Shown: in pieces, positions 53,544 to 63,812 of the stretch
Numbering within the stretch: the stretch's first letter is position 1
How the letters are laid out: each line of letters starts with the position of its first letter
DNA from: an uncultured Erythrobacter sp.
GTDB lineage: Bacteria; Pseudomonadota; Alphaproteobacteria; Sphingomonadales; Sphingomonadaceae
DNA length: 64,000 bases
Direction: 5' to 3'
Assembly: GCA_947488085.1 (NCBI GenBank)
Contig: CANKYI010000002.1
Coordinates: forward strand, 186,001 to 250,000
The notes under the pieces: generated by a model
Seen by the model: only the letters and a program-made list of their open reading frames with translations
What the model was told of the DNA's origin: nothing
Databases searched by the model: none
Translations under genes and position numbers: made by a program

Positions 53544-53925
53544 CGATCACTGCCTCAGCCTCAATCTCCACTTTCCATTCGGGACGGCATAGCCACGCAA
53601 CACCCGCCATCGTCGCCGCTGGTTTTGCCGCGCCAAAATACCGCGCATGGACTGTGCCCACGGCGTCTTGATCATCCGGGTCAGTCAGTAGCATTCGCGT
53701 GCGCACGACATCCTTGGCAGAGCCGCCCAGTTCCTCAATCGCGGCAACGATAATCGCAAGACAACGGTCCGCCTGTTCAGCAACACCGCCCGGAGTGGTC
53801 GAGCCATCAAGTTCAACGGGACCGGTCCCTGCGACGATAATACGATTGCCCTCGCGTACCGCACGGCAAAAGCCGAACTGGTTCTCAAAAGGTGAACCCG
53901 ATGTGGTCCGCTGGCGTGTCGTCAT
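53533..53925 (-). CDS. RidA (YjgF/YER057c/UK114) family protein
   Basis: About 130 residues from ATG 53925, in ATGA overlap with the lipoprotein gene. The Rid fold shows NRIIVAGTGPVELDG, QADRCLAIIVAAIEELGGSA, DVVRTRMLLTDPDD and the C-terminal LCRPEWKVEIEAEAVI. The conserved Arg of active imine deaminases is plausibly in VVRTRMLL. RidA hydrolyses reactive enamine/imine intermediates, but many paralogues lack that activity. It sits in a row of envelope genes that does not explain it. Confidence 0.85.
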   Translation of the reverse strand: MTTRQRTTSGSPFENQFGFCRAVREGNRIIVAGTGPVELDGSTTPGGVAEQADRCLAIIVAAIEELGGSAKDVVRTRMLLTDPDDQDAVGTVHARYFGAAKPAATMAGVAWLCRPEWKVEIEAEAVIGDA

Positions 53926-54416
53926 TGGGTGCATTTCTTGCGCATAAGAGGCTCGCTCGTTTGCCCCTCATAGAAGGATTGCGGCGTGAGAAATTCGCCA
54001 TCATCGGACAGGCTCAACCGGTATTCTTCCGTCCAATTCTCCCCTTCGCCCTCCATTGCCATGGTGAGTTGCACCGCATCGCCATCAGATGTGGCTGCTG
54101 TCACTTTGCCGATGCTTTCGTAGAACAGGATCTCGTCCGCGCTGATTTCCATGCGAAGGTCGCTCTCAGGCAGACATGTGCCTTCGACATAATCCCACAC
54201 GCCTTGGAAGCGGGTAGGGATTTGGTTGTTCGCAATGGCCTGCGCTTCATCCAGGGGAATAGCGCCATCGCCAATGCCACTATCCGGCTCGACCGGAATG
54301 GGCGTTTCCTCTGGTGTCTGCGCAGCCGATGTCTCTTCGCTCAAAGGAGCCTGATCGGGAATTTCGCCGCATGCGCAAAGCGATGCAATCACGCCGATTG
54401 TCAGCAATATTCGCAC
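53922..54416 (-). CDS. Putative lipoprotein, unknown function
   Basis: A 164-residue protein with a lipoprotein signal: MRILLTIGVIASLCACGEIP, lipidated Cys at residue 16. An acidic Pro/Glu-rich linker (about 20-50) is followed by a globular part with ANNQIPTRFQGVWDYVEGTC, MEISADEILFYESIGKV and a C-terminal RKKCTQ. FQGVWDYVEGTC looks like a small ligand-binding barrel start, but the family is not recognised. It follows the polysaccharide deacetylase gene directly (adjacent stop and start) and overlaps ridA. Confidence 0.7.
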   Translation of the reverse strand: MRILLTIGVIASLCACGEIPDQAPLSEETSAAQTPEETPIPVEPDSGIGDGAIPLDEAQAIANNQIPTRFQGVWDYVEGTCLPESDLRMEISADEILFYESIGKVTAATSDGDAVQLTMAMEGEGENWTEEYRLSLSDDGEFLTPQSFYEGQTSEPLMRKKCTQ

Positions 54417-55373
54417 TTACTCTTCCCCTTCTAACCCAAGCACTTGTTCGTTGTATTGCGCTTCTAACAGTCGCGTATCATTGCCAGGATACCAGCGCGG
54501 GGCGGGAAGGCCTTTCTCCCACGCCACCTGCTCGGTCAGAGTGCCTTGGGCAGAGGGTGTTTCATAGGTCGCGGCATAGGCACCAAACGGATCGGCATAG
54601 GCTTCATCCGCGGTGATGATTGCCCATCCCTTCGCCTCCAGCGCTTCGACCAAATTGACGACATACAGCGCGGCCAGATCGGTTTCGTGAAGCAACAGGA
54701 TATGCGCGGGCGAATAGCCGACAGTCTCGATCGCGAGGTTGTAATTGAACTCGGCGGCTTCCACATGGTTTTCGACATAAAGGTCGCGCAGCGCGATCAT
54801 GTCGATCTCCTTGCCTTCTTGCACCGCAATGATCGTCTGCTGTTCGAGAAACCAGTCGCTCGCATCAACAGTAACATAGCCGTTGGTGAGGCCACGCTCT
54901 GCTAAAGCCGCGCGAGCTGCATCACGCTTGGTGACATCGCTCCGCCCTTCATTGAGATATGGGAAACGGAACCACGGCCGGGCGTTTGGCACTTCTTCGA
55001 GAAAGCGCGCCGCGTTGTCGAGATCGGCGAGAAAATCAGCCAAAGTGCTCTGCGTCAGGTTGGAATGCAGAGCGGTGTGGTTGGCGATGACATGACCATC
55101 ACCGGCATAGGCGAGGATATGGTCGAGGCCATGGGGACGCTCTTCGATGAAGCCCGGATTGACGAAAAAAGCCGCCTGATTGACCCCCGCATTCTGCAGC
55201 GCCGTGCGCAGCATCGACGCGCGCTCTTGTTGCTCGAGAAAGGCTCCTGCGCCGCGCGGTGTATCGTCAAACGTGATTGCGATACGCTTGTCAGTAGGTT
55301 CGTGCGGATGCGCTGCGGCGGTACTCGCCACCAACAGCGCGATCAGGCTCAGGACTACTCTAACAAAGTGCAT
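54417..55373 (-). CDS. Exported polysaccharide deacetylase (CE4, NodB-like)
   Basis: A 318-residue protein with a signal peptide ending at TAAAHP (residue 22). The NodB-type domain begins ITFDDTPRG near residue 33, with the metal-binding HTALHSNL motif near 98 and the Arg/Pro motif WFRFPYLNEG. A late LLLHETD matches the last CE4 motif. Such enzymes remove acetyl groups from peptidoglycan or surface glycans in the periplasm. It follows mmsA closely (9 nt), but the reaction is unrelated to valine breakdown. Confidence 0.82.
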   Translation of the reverse strand: MHFVRVVLSLIALLVASTAAAHPHEPTDKRIAITFDDTPRGAGAFLEQQERASMLRTALQNAGVNQAAFFVNPGFIEERPHGLDHILAYAGDGHVIANHTALHSNLTQSTLADFLADLDNAARFLEEVPNARPWFRFPYLNEGRSDVTKRDAARAALAERGLTNGYVTVDASDWFLEQQTIIAVQEGKEIDMIALRDLYVENHVEAAEFNYNLAIETVGYSPAHILLLHETDLAALYVVNLVEALEAKGWAIITADEAYADPFGAYAATYETPSAQGTLTEQVAWEKGLPAPRWYPGNDTRLLEAQYNEQVLGLEGEE

Positions 55374-55382
55374 CTCAGCGGC

Positions 55383-56876
55383 TTATCCCATAGTCGGAAT
55401 GATAAAGGCGTTCCCGTCATCGGCAGAGCCATCGGGCCAGCGCTGAGTGATCTTCTTCTTCTTGGTCCAAAACGCCAGACCTTCGGTTCCATATTGGTCG
55501 ATATCGCCAAAGCCGGAACGCTTCCATCCACCAAAACTGTGATAGCTGACCGGCACAGGGATCGGCACGTTGACGCCGACCATTCCGACATTGACGCGTG
55601 CGGCAAATTCGCGAGCGGCGTGGCCGTTGCGGGTGAAGATCGCGACGCCATTGCCATATTGATGCTCACTCGGAAGGCGCACGGCCTCCTCAAAATCCTT
55701 GGCGCGCACGATTTGGAGCACGGGGCCGAAGATTTCCTCCTGATAGCTGGTCATTTTGGGTGTCACATGGTCGATAAGTGTTGGCCCGACAAAGAAGCCT
55801 TTTTCATGGCCCTGCAATGTGTATCCACGGCCATCGACAACGATCTCGCCGCCCTCTTCCTCTGCTGTGGCGATCCATTGTTCGATCCGCGCCTTGTGCT
55901 CAGGCGTGACGACCGGGCCATAATGCGCATCGGGATCGGTTGAGACACCAATGCGCAAAGCGGCGATGGCGGGGAGCAGTTTCTCGCGCAGTCGCTCTGC
56001 CGTGTCCTCACCGACTGGTACCACCACCGGCAACGCCATGCAGCGTTCGCCCGCTGAGCCAAAGGCTGCGCCCGCCAGATCGTTTACGACTTGGTCAAGG
56101 TCAGCGTCAGGCATGACGATCCCGTGGTTCTTCGCCCCGCCAAAGGCTTGCACACGTTTGTGATGCTCCGCCCCGCGGTGATAGATGTAATGCGCAATGT
56201 CGGAGCTGCCGACAAAGCTGATCGCGGGGATATCGGGATGCTCGATAATCGCGTCCACCATCTCTTTGTCGCCATGGACGACTTGCAAGAGCCCTTCCGG
56301 TGCGCCTGCCTCGAGGAACAATTCCGCGAGCCGAACTGGCACACTGGGATCGCGCTCTGACGGTTTGAGGATAAAAGCGTTACCCGCCGCGCACGCCATG
56401 CCGAACATCCACATCGGGATCATCGCGGGAAAGTTGAACGGCGTAATGCCCGCACCAATGCCGAGAGGCTGACGGATTGACAGCACGTCAATGCCGGGCC
56501 CTGCGCCTTGGGTGTATTCGCCTTTGAGCGCTTGCGGTATACCGCAAGCATATTCGATCACTTCCAACCCGCGCTGCACATCGCCTTTGGCATCATCGAC
56601 GGTCTTGCCATGCTCGCTGGAAAGCACCTCAGCAAGGCTTTGCATGTTCGCTTCAATCAATTCCTTAAACTTGAACATCACACGGGCGCGTTTTTGCGGA
56701 TTGGTCGCCGCCCATGCCGGCTGAACTTGTTTCGCAGTGGCAACAGCGCGGTCGAGCAAGGCTGCATCGCCCAAGGGAACTTCGGCCTGCACTTCGCCTG
56801 TCGATGGGTTCCACACCTGATGCTTGCGGGTTGGGGTGGGGCTATCGCCGACGAGGAAGTGATCGATCTGACGCAT
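55383..56876 (-). CDS. mmsA: CoA-acylating methylmalonate-semialdehyde dehydrogenase
   Basis: About 497 residues from ATG 56876, preceded by a purine-rich site. ALDH-fold enzyme with VWNPSTGEV near the N-terminus, ITPFNFPAMIPMWMFG (Asn148), the NAD segment IPAISFVGSS and the nucleophile Cys279 in GSAGERCMAL. The class lacks the usual general-base Glu, and the typical MMSDH pattern RVQAFGGAKNHGIVMPDAD is present. It converts methylmalonate semialdehyde plus CoA to propionyl-CoA, completing the MmsB pathway. Confidence 0.95.
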   Translation of the reverse strand: MRQIDHFLVGDSPTPTRKHQVWNPSTGEVQAEVPLGDAALLDRAVATAKQVQPAWAATNPQKRARVMFKFKELIEANMQSLAEVLSSEHGKTVDDAKGDVQRGLEVIEYACGIPQALKGEYTQGAGPGIDVLSIRQPLGIGAGITPFNFPAMIPMWMFGMACAAGNAFILKPSERDPSVPVRLAELFLEAGAPEGLLQVVHGDKEMVDAIIEHPDIPAISFVGSSDIAHYIYHRGAEHHKRVQAFGGAKNHGIVMPDADLDQVVNDLAGAAFGSAGERCMALPVVVPVGEDTAERLREKLLPAIAALRIGVSTDPDAHYGPVVTPEHKARIEQWIATAEEEGGEIVVDGRGYTLQGHEKGFFVGPTLIDHVTPKMTSYQEEIFGPVLQIVRAKDFEEAVRLPSEHQYGNGVAIFTRNGHAAREFAARVNVGMVGVNVPIPVPVSYHSFGGWKRSGFGDIDQYGTEGLAFWTKKKKITQRWPDGSADDGNAFIIPTMG

Positions 56877-56984
56877 GGGAGGCTCTCCTGAAAGTTTGAC
56901 CTGCAAATGCGCGCAGGTTGGCCTCGGCGCAAGAGGGAAGGCGCTGGCAAATTTGGGGATGCAGATGAGAGAGCCGCATAAACG

Positions 56985-57013
56985 AAAAGCGCCCCATCCG
57001 AAGATGGAGCGCC
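56985..57013 (-). terminator. Intrinsic terminator of the leftward TonB receptor gene
   Basis: On the minus strand an approximately 10-bp stem (57012-57003 with 56998-56989, one G-U pair) closes on a UUCG tetraloop and is followed by TTTT. It lies about 50 nt past the receptor stop and upstream of mmsA. The tetraloop and T-run make it a good rho-independent terminator. Confidence 0.85.
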
Positions 57014-57064
57014 TTCCTGTGTGCCACACTCATGTTTAAGAGGGGCACGTGGTGGTTCGTTTAC

Positions 57065-60000
57065 CTAGAAGCGGAACGTTGCTCCAAAGGTGATCCGACG
57101 ATCTGGCAGGCCCTGGAAGCAGAGCAATGCGCCATCGTTGACACAGAACTGACTGATGTCGGACTTCGTCAGGTTCACACCTTCGAGGCCAACCGCCAGG
57201 AAGTCTGTCACATCATAAACGACACTGGCGTTCAACTGCCCGCGCGATTCGGTCACAACCGGGAAGCCGAGCGTCGAGTTGAGCGATGCACCAGCAGCCG
57301 TATCCAGAGTGCGGAACGCATCACGCCATGTGTAACGTGCCCGCGCCGACAGGCCGTACTTCTCATAATACAGCGTCAAGTTGTACGCGTTTTCAGAGAA
57401 ATCGAGCAGCCCTTGGACGGCTTCAACCGGATCAGGAACGCCCGGAGCGGATGCTTCGAAGATGTCCTGACCGCGCCCAGATGCTGTTTGCGTCGCCTGA
57501 CCACCGCCAAAATCCTGATAGGTGTAGTTGGCGATCAGGCCAAAGCCCGACAGGAAGCCCAGCTGGTCTTCAAACTGCGAGAGATCGTATTGGAATGCGA
57601 TCTCAATACCCGTTTGTGTTGTGTTGGCCGAATCATTGACCATGGTTTGCAGTGGGACACACAGGCCATTTCCAGGCTGATCTGACAGGACGTTACGATC
57701 AGGCACTGGGTTAAAGATACCGCCGCCTTCACACGGATCAGTGATGTCGCGGAAGCCATTGGCATCCTCAACAGCGTCTTCGACTTGGGTCACGAACAGG
57801 TTCGTACGATCCTTGTGGAAGAAGCCGATGCTGAGCAGCGATGACGGTGCGAAATACCACTCAAGTGAAGCATCGAACGACTGCACTGTCTCTGGTGCAA
57901 GGTTCGGATTACCCAAAACCACCGCATTGTTCGGTCCGGTTGGGAACGAGACGGACAATGACAGGTCATTAAAATCTGGACGGTTGATGTCCTCGGTATA
58001 GCTCGCACGGAAGATCAGATCATCCATAAGGTCTGCGATCACGTTCACACGCGGCAGGAACTCACTGTATCCGCCACCTGATGTGACAGGCGATGCAACA
58101 CCGCCAGCAATCGCGTTACCGAAAGAATCGATGCTCGTATCAACCCAGCGGAAACCGATATTGCCGCGAACTGGACCCGTTTCGAAGTTGGCTTGCGCAT
58201 ACAGGGCATGCGTTTGTTCTTCGATACGGAATGATGCAGCAAGATCGCCGGTTGAGTTTGGATCAAGGTCGTTGAGCAAACGCCCGCCGCCCGCGATCGC
58301 AGCCTGACCACCAGGCGTCGCATCAAGAGCGGCCTGCAACTGTGCAAATACGTTGTCACGGTCAGAGAATGAACGGTTTGGATCGATCACTACGAAGTTG
58401 CGGAATGCAAGTTCGCGCCCATCAAATGCGCCAAAGTTGCTTGGACCCGGAACGATAAGATCACCAAAGACCGAACCGTTTGGGCTATTCGCGATCGCAC
58501 CTGTACCAAATGTCGAACGCAAACGATTGAACTCGCTTGAGCTGTCATTGTAACGGTAGCCTGCATCAATCGACGTGATGAAACCAAAGGCGTCATCCAG
58601 ATCAAGGGTCGTGTCGATGCGGAAGGCATCTTCCTTGTTCTCGGTCGTATTGTTGCTGTTCGTCACTGCGTCCAGCACGGTGTTGGCTGGGTTCAGCAGA
58701 TCTTGCACGGTCGGCGCAAACGGCGAGGCAAAATCAACGCCAAACGTCAAAGCTCCACCGCGCAAATCATAGATGAACGGTACCGAGTTATCATTGCTGG
58801 AGCCGTCAAGCGGTGTCAGCGGGTTCGGGTTGATGAAGTTTAGCGTGGTGCTGAGGTTTGGGTTTGCCGAATCTGATGTCGAACGTGACAGCTCAACCCG
58901 CGTGGTCAACCGGCCCGTCTCAAACTCGGTGCCAAGACGATAAAGTTCGCTCGTAGTGACGCGCGCGCCTGTATCGCTTGAGAAACGCAAGTTTGGATCA
59001 TCGTCATCGCGCGCGAGGTTCGGCTGGATTGTGCCAAACAAAGCGGCCTCAATACTACCGAGGTTTTGCCCGTCGAGCGAACCGAAATTCACTGTTTCAA
59101 AGCCATCAGGCACGTTGACCGTGTCAACTGCACTGACGCCTGAACCTTGAATACGTGAACTGTCCTGACGGCGTTCTTGATCGTTGTAGATCACGTCGAG
59201 GAAGAACATCAGACCCGGGTTAGGCGCATATTCGAGCGAACCAGCGATGTTGATCGTCTCGTACTCAAAATTCTCGCGTTCCTGATTGAGGAACTGGATG
59301 TTCAAGAATGGATTGGATGGTCCCGGTGCGCCAGCAGCCGTTACGGCTTGGTCCGCAAGGATCAGGTTATCGCGGTCGACGCGAGGGCGGAACGAGGTGG
59401 CCTCCTGCTCGGTGTAGCTGGCGCTCACGACCAGACCAATTTCACCATCGCCCGCTGACCAGACATCACCAAAGCTGCCGGAGATGCGTGGCGTGATGCT
59501 ATCGGACAGTTCGCTGTACTCACCTTGCGCGCGCAACGAGATGATCGTGTCCGTGATGTCGAGTGGGCGAATTGTCCGCAGATTGACCGTACCGCCAACA
59601 GAGCCCTCAATCGTATCGGCCGTAGGCGCCTTAATCACTTCAACCGCGCCGATGATGGCAGGGTTGATATCCTCAAAACTGATCCCGCCGCGACCCGTGC
59701 CAGCTGAAACGGTTTTCACGCCGTTGATCAGAACCTGGTTGTCATTCGTACCGCGAATTTGGACGCCGGTACCGACACCTGCTGTACGCGTAATTTGAAC
59801 GCCAGTGACGTTTTCCAGAACTTCTGCAAGGTTTTGGTCAGGCAATTTACCAATGTCTTCCGCCTGGATCACTTCGATCAAGCTGTCGGCATTGCGTTTT
59901 TCGTTGAGCGCGCTTTGCAGCGAGCTGCGAATGCCAGTGACGACGATTGTGTTTTCTTCACCCTCTGCCACACTATCTGCGTTGTCTGCGTCCTGCGCGA

Positions 60001-60103
60001 AAGCGACCGAAGGCATGAACGCCAATGCTGAACCTGTAAGAAGACCGGCGAGAAGACGCGACCGGTTTGCGGGCAGGCTTACGCCGCCGTTCGAATAACT
60101 CAT
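57065..60103 (-). CDS. Large TonB-dependent receptor (sphingomonad glycan-type)
   Basis: A 1012-residue outer-membrane receptor. A signal peptide (about 36 residues) precedes an acidic linker with TIVVTGIRSSLQSAL, the plug (IGKLPDQNLAEVLENVTGVQ, VEVIKAPTADTIEGSVGGTV) and a 22-stranded barrel ending with Phe (ITFGATFRF). The plug signature is typical of the large receptors that Sphingomonadales and Caulobacter use for oligosaccharides or other bulky nutrients. The ligand cannot be read. It is divergent from a second large receptor, and a GntR regulator begins at 63813, so a nutrient-responsive cluster is plausible. Confidence 0.9.
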   Translation of the reverse strand: MSYSNGGVSLPANRSRLLAGLLTGSALAFMPSVAFAQDADNADSVAEGEENTIVVTGIRSSLQSALNEKRNADSLIEVIQAEDIGKLPDQNLAEVLENVTGVQITRTAGVGTGVQIRGTNDNQVLINGVKTVSAGTGRGGISFEDINPAIIGAVEVIKAPTADTIEGSVGGTVNLRTIRPLDITDTIISLRAQGEYSELSDSITPRISGSFGDVWSAGDGEIGLVVSASYTEQEATSFRPRVDRDNLILADQAVTAAGAPGPSNPFLNIQFLNQERENFEYETINIAGSLEYAPNPGLMFFLDVIYNDQERRQDSSRIQGSGVSAVDTVNVPDGFETVNFGSLDGQNLGSIEAALFGTIQPNLARDDDDPNLRFSSDTGARVTTSELYRLGTEFETGRLTTRVELSRSTSDSANPNLSTTLNFINPNPLTPLDGSSNDNSVPFIYDLRGGALTFGVDFASPFAPTVQDLLNPANTVLDAVTNSNNTTENKEDAFRIDTTLDLDDAFGFITSIDAGYRYNDSSSEFNRLRSTFGTGAIANSPNGSVFGDLIVPGPSNFGAFDGRELAFRNFVVIDPNRSFSDRDNVFAQLQAALDATPGGQAAIAGGGRLLNDLDPNSTGDLAASFRIEEQTHALYAQANFETGPVRGNIGFRWVDTSIDSFGNAIAGGVASPVTSGGGYSEFLPRVNVIADLMDDLIFRASYTEDINRPDFNDLSLSVSFPTGPNNAVVLGNPNLAPETVQSFDASLEWYFAPSSLLSIGFFHKDRTNLFVTQVEDAVEDANGFRDITDPCEGGGIFNPVPDRNVLSDQPGNGLCVPLQTMVNDSANTTQTGIEIAFQYDLSQFEDQLGFLSGFGLIANYTYQDFGGGQATQTASGRGQDIFEASAPGVPDPVEAVQGLLDFSENAYNLTLYYEKYGLSARARYTWRDAFRTLDTAAGASLNSTLGFPVVTESRGQLNASVVYDVTDFLAVGLEGVNLTKSDISQFCVNDGALLCFQGLPDRRITFGATFRF

Positions 60104-60564
60104 TTCTCTCTCCCATCACCAATTTTGGTTGATCGGTCGGTAAGCTACGCGGGGAGGGATAAGAGTCAACCAGATAACCAGACCTTTATCCAACAAGTGT
60201 CATACCAATTTGTAACCCGAATTTTATTACCATTAGATTTCAGAGGTTTGTGTGTTTATCGGATATTGGAAAAATTCAGAAGAACAGTCAATTTCCTCGC
60301 AAAAGTTACATCTTTGCATCACCTCGAATTGCGACGATTTTGGCATGTGATACTATCTCAGAGTGACTCAAAATAGCCTTAAGATTATGAATTGAAGAGA
60401 GAAAATAGAACACCGCATTTTTCGAGTTTCTGTGAGTGATCTTTTTTGTCCAACAGGTAAAAATTGGTAAGGCAAAAACTGGCAAAGTGGTATGTTAAAA
60501 AGGTTGACACCGGTTGGCGCAGCCTTATCCATCACCGTATAAATATACCTTGAGGAGGGGATCA
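60104..60564. other. AT-rich divergent promoter region between the two large TonB receptors
   Basis: No gene is supported in these 461 bases, which are notably AT-rich in the middle. Several TTGGTA-like half sites occur (TACCAATT near 60204, ATTGGTA near 60464, TGGTAT near 60489), the kind bound by some FadR-type GntR regulators. A TTGACA at 60504-60509 followed by CCGGTT could be a -35 element overlapping an operator. Assignments are tentative. Confidence 0.4.
60504..60530 (+). promoter_or_regulatory. Possible promoter for the rightward TonB receptor
   Basis: TTGACA (60504-60509) is a consensus -35 box and TATCCA or TTATCC about 16 nt later a poor -10. The segment TTGACACCGGTTGG is half-palindromic and resembles operators seen before sphingomonad TonB receptors. 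Distance to the ATG (60565) is suitable. Low certainty. Confidence 0.35.
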
Positions 60565-63500
60565 ATGGCACTTCGCGCAACCCGTTGCGGCGCCCATTCG
60601 CGTATTTCACTTTCTGCTGTTTTGCTTGCTGGCACGGCTTTTACAGCCGCTCCGGCTCTGGCTCAGGAAGAGCCCGTCGAAGTTGCTGAGGATGCGGATG
60701 CACCACAGGAAGGTGACATTCTCGTCACCGGGATTCGCAACACGATCCAAAACTCGATTGAAGAAAAACGCAACTCAACCGAGGTTTTCGACGCGATTTC
60801 CGCTGATGAAATTGGCGATTTGCCTGCGCTTTCGATTGGTGAGGCGCTCGAAACACTGACCGGTGCGGGTTCGCACCGTGAACAAGGCGGCGCAACAGAG
60901 ATATCTATTCGCGGCCTTGGTCCATTCCTCGGTTCAACCGTAATCAACGGCCGTGTCGCTTCCAACGGCAGTGGCGACCGTTCGGTCAATTTTAGCCAGT
61001 TCCCATCCGAACTGTTCAGCAAGGTCGGCATCTACAAGACGCAAGCCGCCAGCTATATCGAAGGCGGTGTCGCTGGTCAGATCGTCCTTGAAACCATTCG
61101 CCCGATTGATCTGGGTCGTGAGCGTATTCAGGGCGAGATCAAGGTCAACGTCAATCCGGACAACCTCGATATCGATTCTGATCAACGGTTCCAGGATATC
61201 GGTTATCGCGGCACGCTGAGCTATGTTGACGCGTGGAATGTGGGGGATGGTGAGCTTGGCATTTCGCTGGGTTTTCAGCGCAACGAAAGCACGAATCCGG
61301 AGCAAGAGGCGAACGTCTCAAACACGATCCGTGCGTGCGTGATCGATCCAAGCATTACCAATGATGGCGTGTTTGATGATGGCAACTGCGACACCAGCAG
61401 TGGCACAATCGATGGACTGCGCGATGGCAGTGTTGCTTTGCCGTTTGTGATTGCGCGCAACAGCTATGCTTTCCGGTCCAATATCACCGACGATACACGC
61501 GATGCGGTGTTCGCAGCGATCCAGTATAAACCCAGCCCTGATGTTGATATCAACTTCGACTTCCAATATTCAAACCGCCTGTTCCGTGAGCAGCGCTCTG
61601 ACCTGAACTTCGCCGAAGGTCGCCGGATTGATGAGCAAGATGCGCCGAACTCAATTGATGGTTTCGACCTCATTTTTACTGAATCAGGTGCGCTTCGCCA
61701 GTTCACGAGTGAGCAGCGGATCGAAGCGGTGAGCGAATATCTTGAGCGTGACGAAGAATATTACGGCGGCGGTCTGTCGATTGATTTCAGCCCAGCTGAT
61801 CGTCTGACAATTTCGCTTGATGCATCCTATTCGGAAACGCAGCGCATCGAAGAAGCGGTGCAGGTCCGTTTCCGCACTGAAGATGATGAAGACATCTTTG
61901 GTAATACCGGCGCGTTTACGCCGAGCATCGAAAACGACGGCAGCACTCAGGATGACCGCGTTGAGAACGTGATCCAGATCCGCCAGAACGGCTCGCAGGG
62001 TTTGAACTTCATCGTTCAAGACTTCGATGTGAACAATTTCGATCTGTTCGCCAATGACCCGCGCGTGCGCGCCGATTTGGAGCAGGATCGGTTCAACAGT
62101 ATCTGGGCCGTTCGCGGCGATGTGGCCTACGAACTGGACGGCTTTTTCAGCCTGTTCCAAGCGGGCACGCGTTATCAGGAGCTAATCTATCGCGATGTTC
62201 CCGGTGCATCGAACGGGACCAGCCGCCTTCAGATCAACTATGATGACACGCCGACCACGGGTGCCTTGGCGGCTGCTAACCAAGAGTGTCGCACGTCGTT
62301 CCCTGAAACGGGTTTTCTGTCCTCAATCTCAGGCGGCAATCCTCTGATCACTCAGATTGATGCGGATGGTAATGTGGTCAACACGACCAACACATTTGCG
62401 ACTTTCGATGCGCGCTGCATTGTTCAAGTTCTGGAGCGTGAAGATCCATCGGGCCTGTCGTTTGATGCAGACGGCAATGTGATTTTTCCAACCGGCGATT
62501 TTGACTCGATTCAGAACACTGATGTGCTTGAGCGGTCATGGGCTGGATACATTCAAGGCGACTTTGACAGCGAAATTGGCAGCACGCCGATCCGCGGCAA
62601 TGTCGGTCTGAGGGTTGTGAATACATCGGTGCGTTCACGCGCATTTCGGACCGCGCTCGATATAATTATCGATGATGTTGATGATGATGGCGTTGCGGGC
62701 TTCGTTTTGGTCGAAGATCCCAATGAGTTGAACATCAACCTGACTGAGGCGTCCTACACTGAGTTTCTGCCGAGCTTTAATCTCGTGGCCGAGCTTCAGC
62801 CGGATTTGCTTGGTCGATTTGCGGTTTATCGCTCTTTGTCGCGCCCTGACCCATCTGAACTGGGTGATGGCCGGATTTTGAATATCAACGACGATGATGA
62901 CTTCGCAACACCGCAAGAGGCGCTGATCGGCGGGGTCAACAATGTTTCGGCAACCGGTAATCCGGCGACTGATCCATTGTTGTCATGGAATGTTGATGCT
63001 GGCCTTGAATGGTATCCGAATGACGACACGATCCTTGCTTTTAATGCTTATTATAAGAGCTTTAACGGCGGATTCGAAACGGTCGGCGTGTTCGAGCCAT
63101 TCACCATTGGCGGCGCGAGCGCAGACCTATTGGTCACTTCGATCGACACTAACAATGACACCAGCACCATTTATGGCCTGGAGATCACTGCGGCGCACCG
63201 GTTCAGCTATCTGCCAGCACCGCTTGACGGCCTTGGGTTCAAGTTGAGTTACAACTACGCCGATTCAGACTTTGAGTTTGAAGACGATACGTTGGGCGCG
63301 ATCACCACGTTGAATGACGATGGCACAACCAGCGTCAGCAATGGCTTGATCCCGCCATCCAACCTGTTCGGTTTCTCCGAGCATGTGTTGTCAGCGCAGG
63401 CCTACTACGAGATCGGCGATTTCGATTTCCAAGGCGTCTACAAATATCGCAGCGAGTACTTCCAGCAATTCGTCGCTACACCGGGGCGCGTCCGGTATGT

Positions 63501-63684
63501 TGATGATGTTGGTGTGTTCGAGGCACGGATCTCCTGGACGTTGAACCGTAACATTCGTTTCACCGTTGAAGGTATCAACCTGTTCAACGAGCCACGGACC
63601 AATTTCCGCGGCGCGCCAGACGATTTTGGTGCGATCCAAGTGTTCGGTCCACGCTATTTTGCTGGTGTTCGGGCACGGTTCTGA
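60565..63684 (+). CDS. Large TonB-dependent receptor (sphingomonad glycan-type)
   Basis: About 1039 residues from ATG 60565, preceded by GAGGAGGGG. The signal peptide ends near PALAQ. A TonB-box-like DILVTGIRNTIQNSI, the plug (ISADEIGDLPALSIGEALET, ISIRGLGPFLGSTVINGR, IYKTQAASYIEGGVAGQIVL) and a long barrel ending YFAGVRARF follow. The IEGGVAGQIVLETIRP variant is common in large sphingomonad and Alteromonadales receptors for polysaccharide fragments. It is divergent from another receptor of the same class (461 bp apart) and 128 bp upstream of a GntR regulator gene. Confidence 0.9.
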   Translation: MALRATRCGAHSRISLSAVLLAGTAFTAAPALAQEEPVEVAEDADAPQEGDILVTGIRNTIQNSIEEKRNSTEVFDAISADEIGDLPALSIGEALETLTGAGSHREQGGATEISIRGLGPFLGSTVINGRVASNGSGDRSVNFSQFPSELFSKVGIYKTQAASYIEGGVAGQIVLETIRPIDLGRERIQGEIKVNVNPDNLDIDSDQRFQDIGYRGTLSYVDAWNVGDGELGISLGFQRNESTNPEQEANVSNTIRACVIDPSITNDGVFDDGNCDTSSGTIDGLRDGSVALPFVIARNSYAFRSNITDDTRDAVFAAIQYKPSPDVDINFDFQYSNRLFREQRSDLNFAEGRRIDEQDAPNSIDGFDLIFTESGALRQFTSEQRIEAVSEYLERDEEYYGGGLSIDFSPADRLTISLDASYSETQRIEEAVQVRFRTEDDEDIFGNTGAFTPSIENDGSTQDDRVENVIQIRQNGSQGLNFIVQDFDVNNFDLFANDPRVRADLEQDRFNSIWAVRGDVAYELDGFFSLFQAGTRYQELIYRDVPGASNGTSRLQINYDDTPTTGALAAANQECRTSFPETGFLSSISGGNPLITQIDADGNVVNTTNTFATFDARCIVQVLEREDPSGLSFDADGNVIFPTGDFDSIQNTDVLERSWAGYIQGDFDSEIGSTPIRGNVGLRVVNTSVRSRAFRTALDIIIDDVDDDGVAGFVLVEDPNELNINLTEASYTEFLPSFNLVAELQPDLLGRFAVYRSLSRPDPSELGDGRILNINDDDDFATPQEALIGGVNNVSATGNPATDPLLSWNVDAGLEWYPNDDTILAFNAYYKSFNGGFETVGVFEPFTIGGASADLLVTSIDTNNDTSTIYGLEITAAHRFSYLPAPLDGLGFKLSYNYADSDFEFEDDTLGAITTLNDDGTTSVSNGLIPPSNLFGFSEHVLSAQAYYEIGDFDFQGVYKYRSEYFQQFVATPGRVRYVDDVGVFEARISWTLNRNIRFTVEGINLFNEPRTNFRGAPDDFGAIQVFGPRYFAGVRARF

Positions 63685-63812
63685 TCAGTTAGGACCGCCA
63701 TCGTTTGAGGGGTCGATGGCGGTCCGTCCTATTTCTGGCCACATTTTTACGATTTTGTGCGTGGTCACATCTCTATAAAGGGGTAACCTCAAGGCGACTG
63801 AAGAGGTATGAT

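Noticed and set aside
60104..60564. Small gene in the receptor-receptor gap
   Set aside because: Only short AT-rich frames without ribosome sites or conserved-looking sequence.
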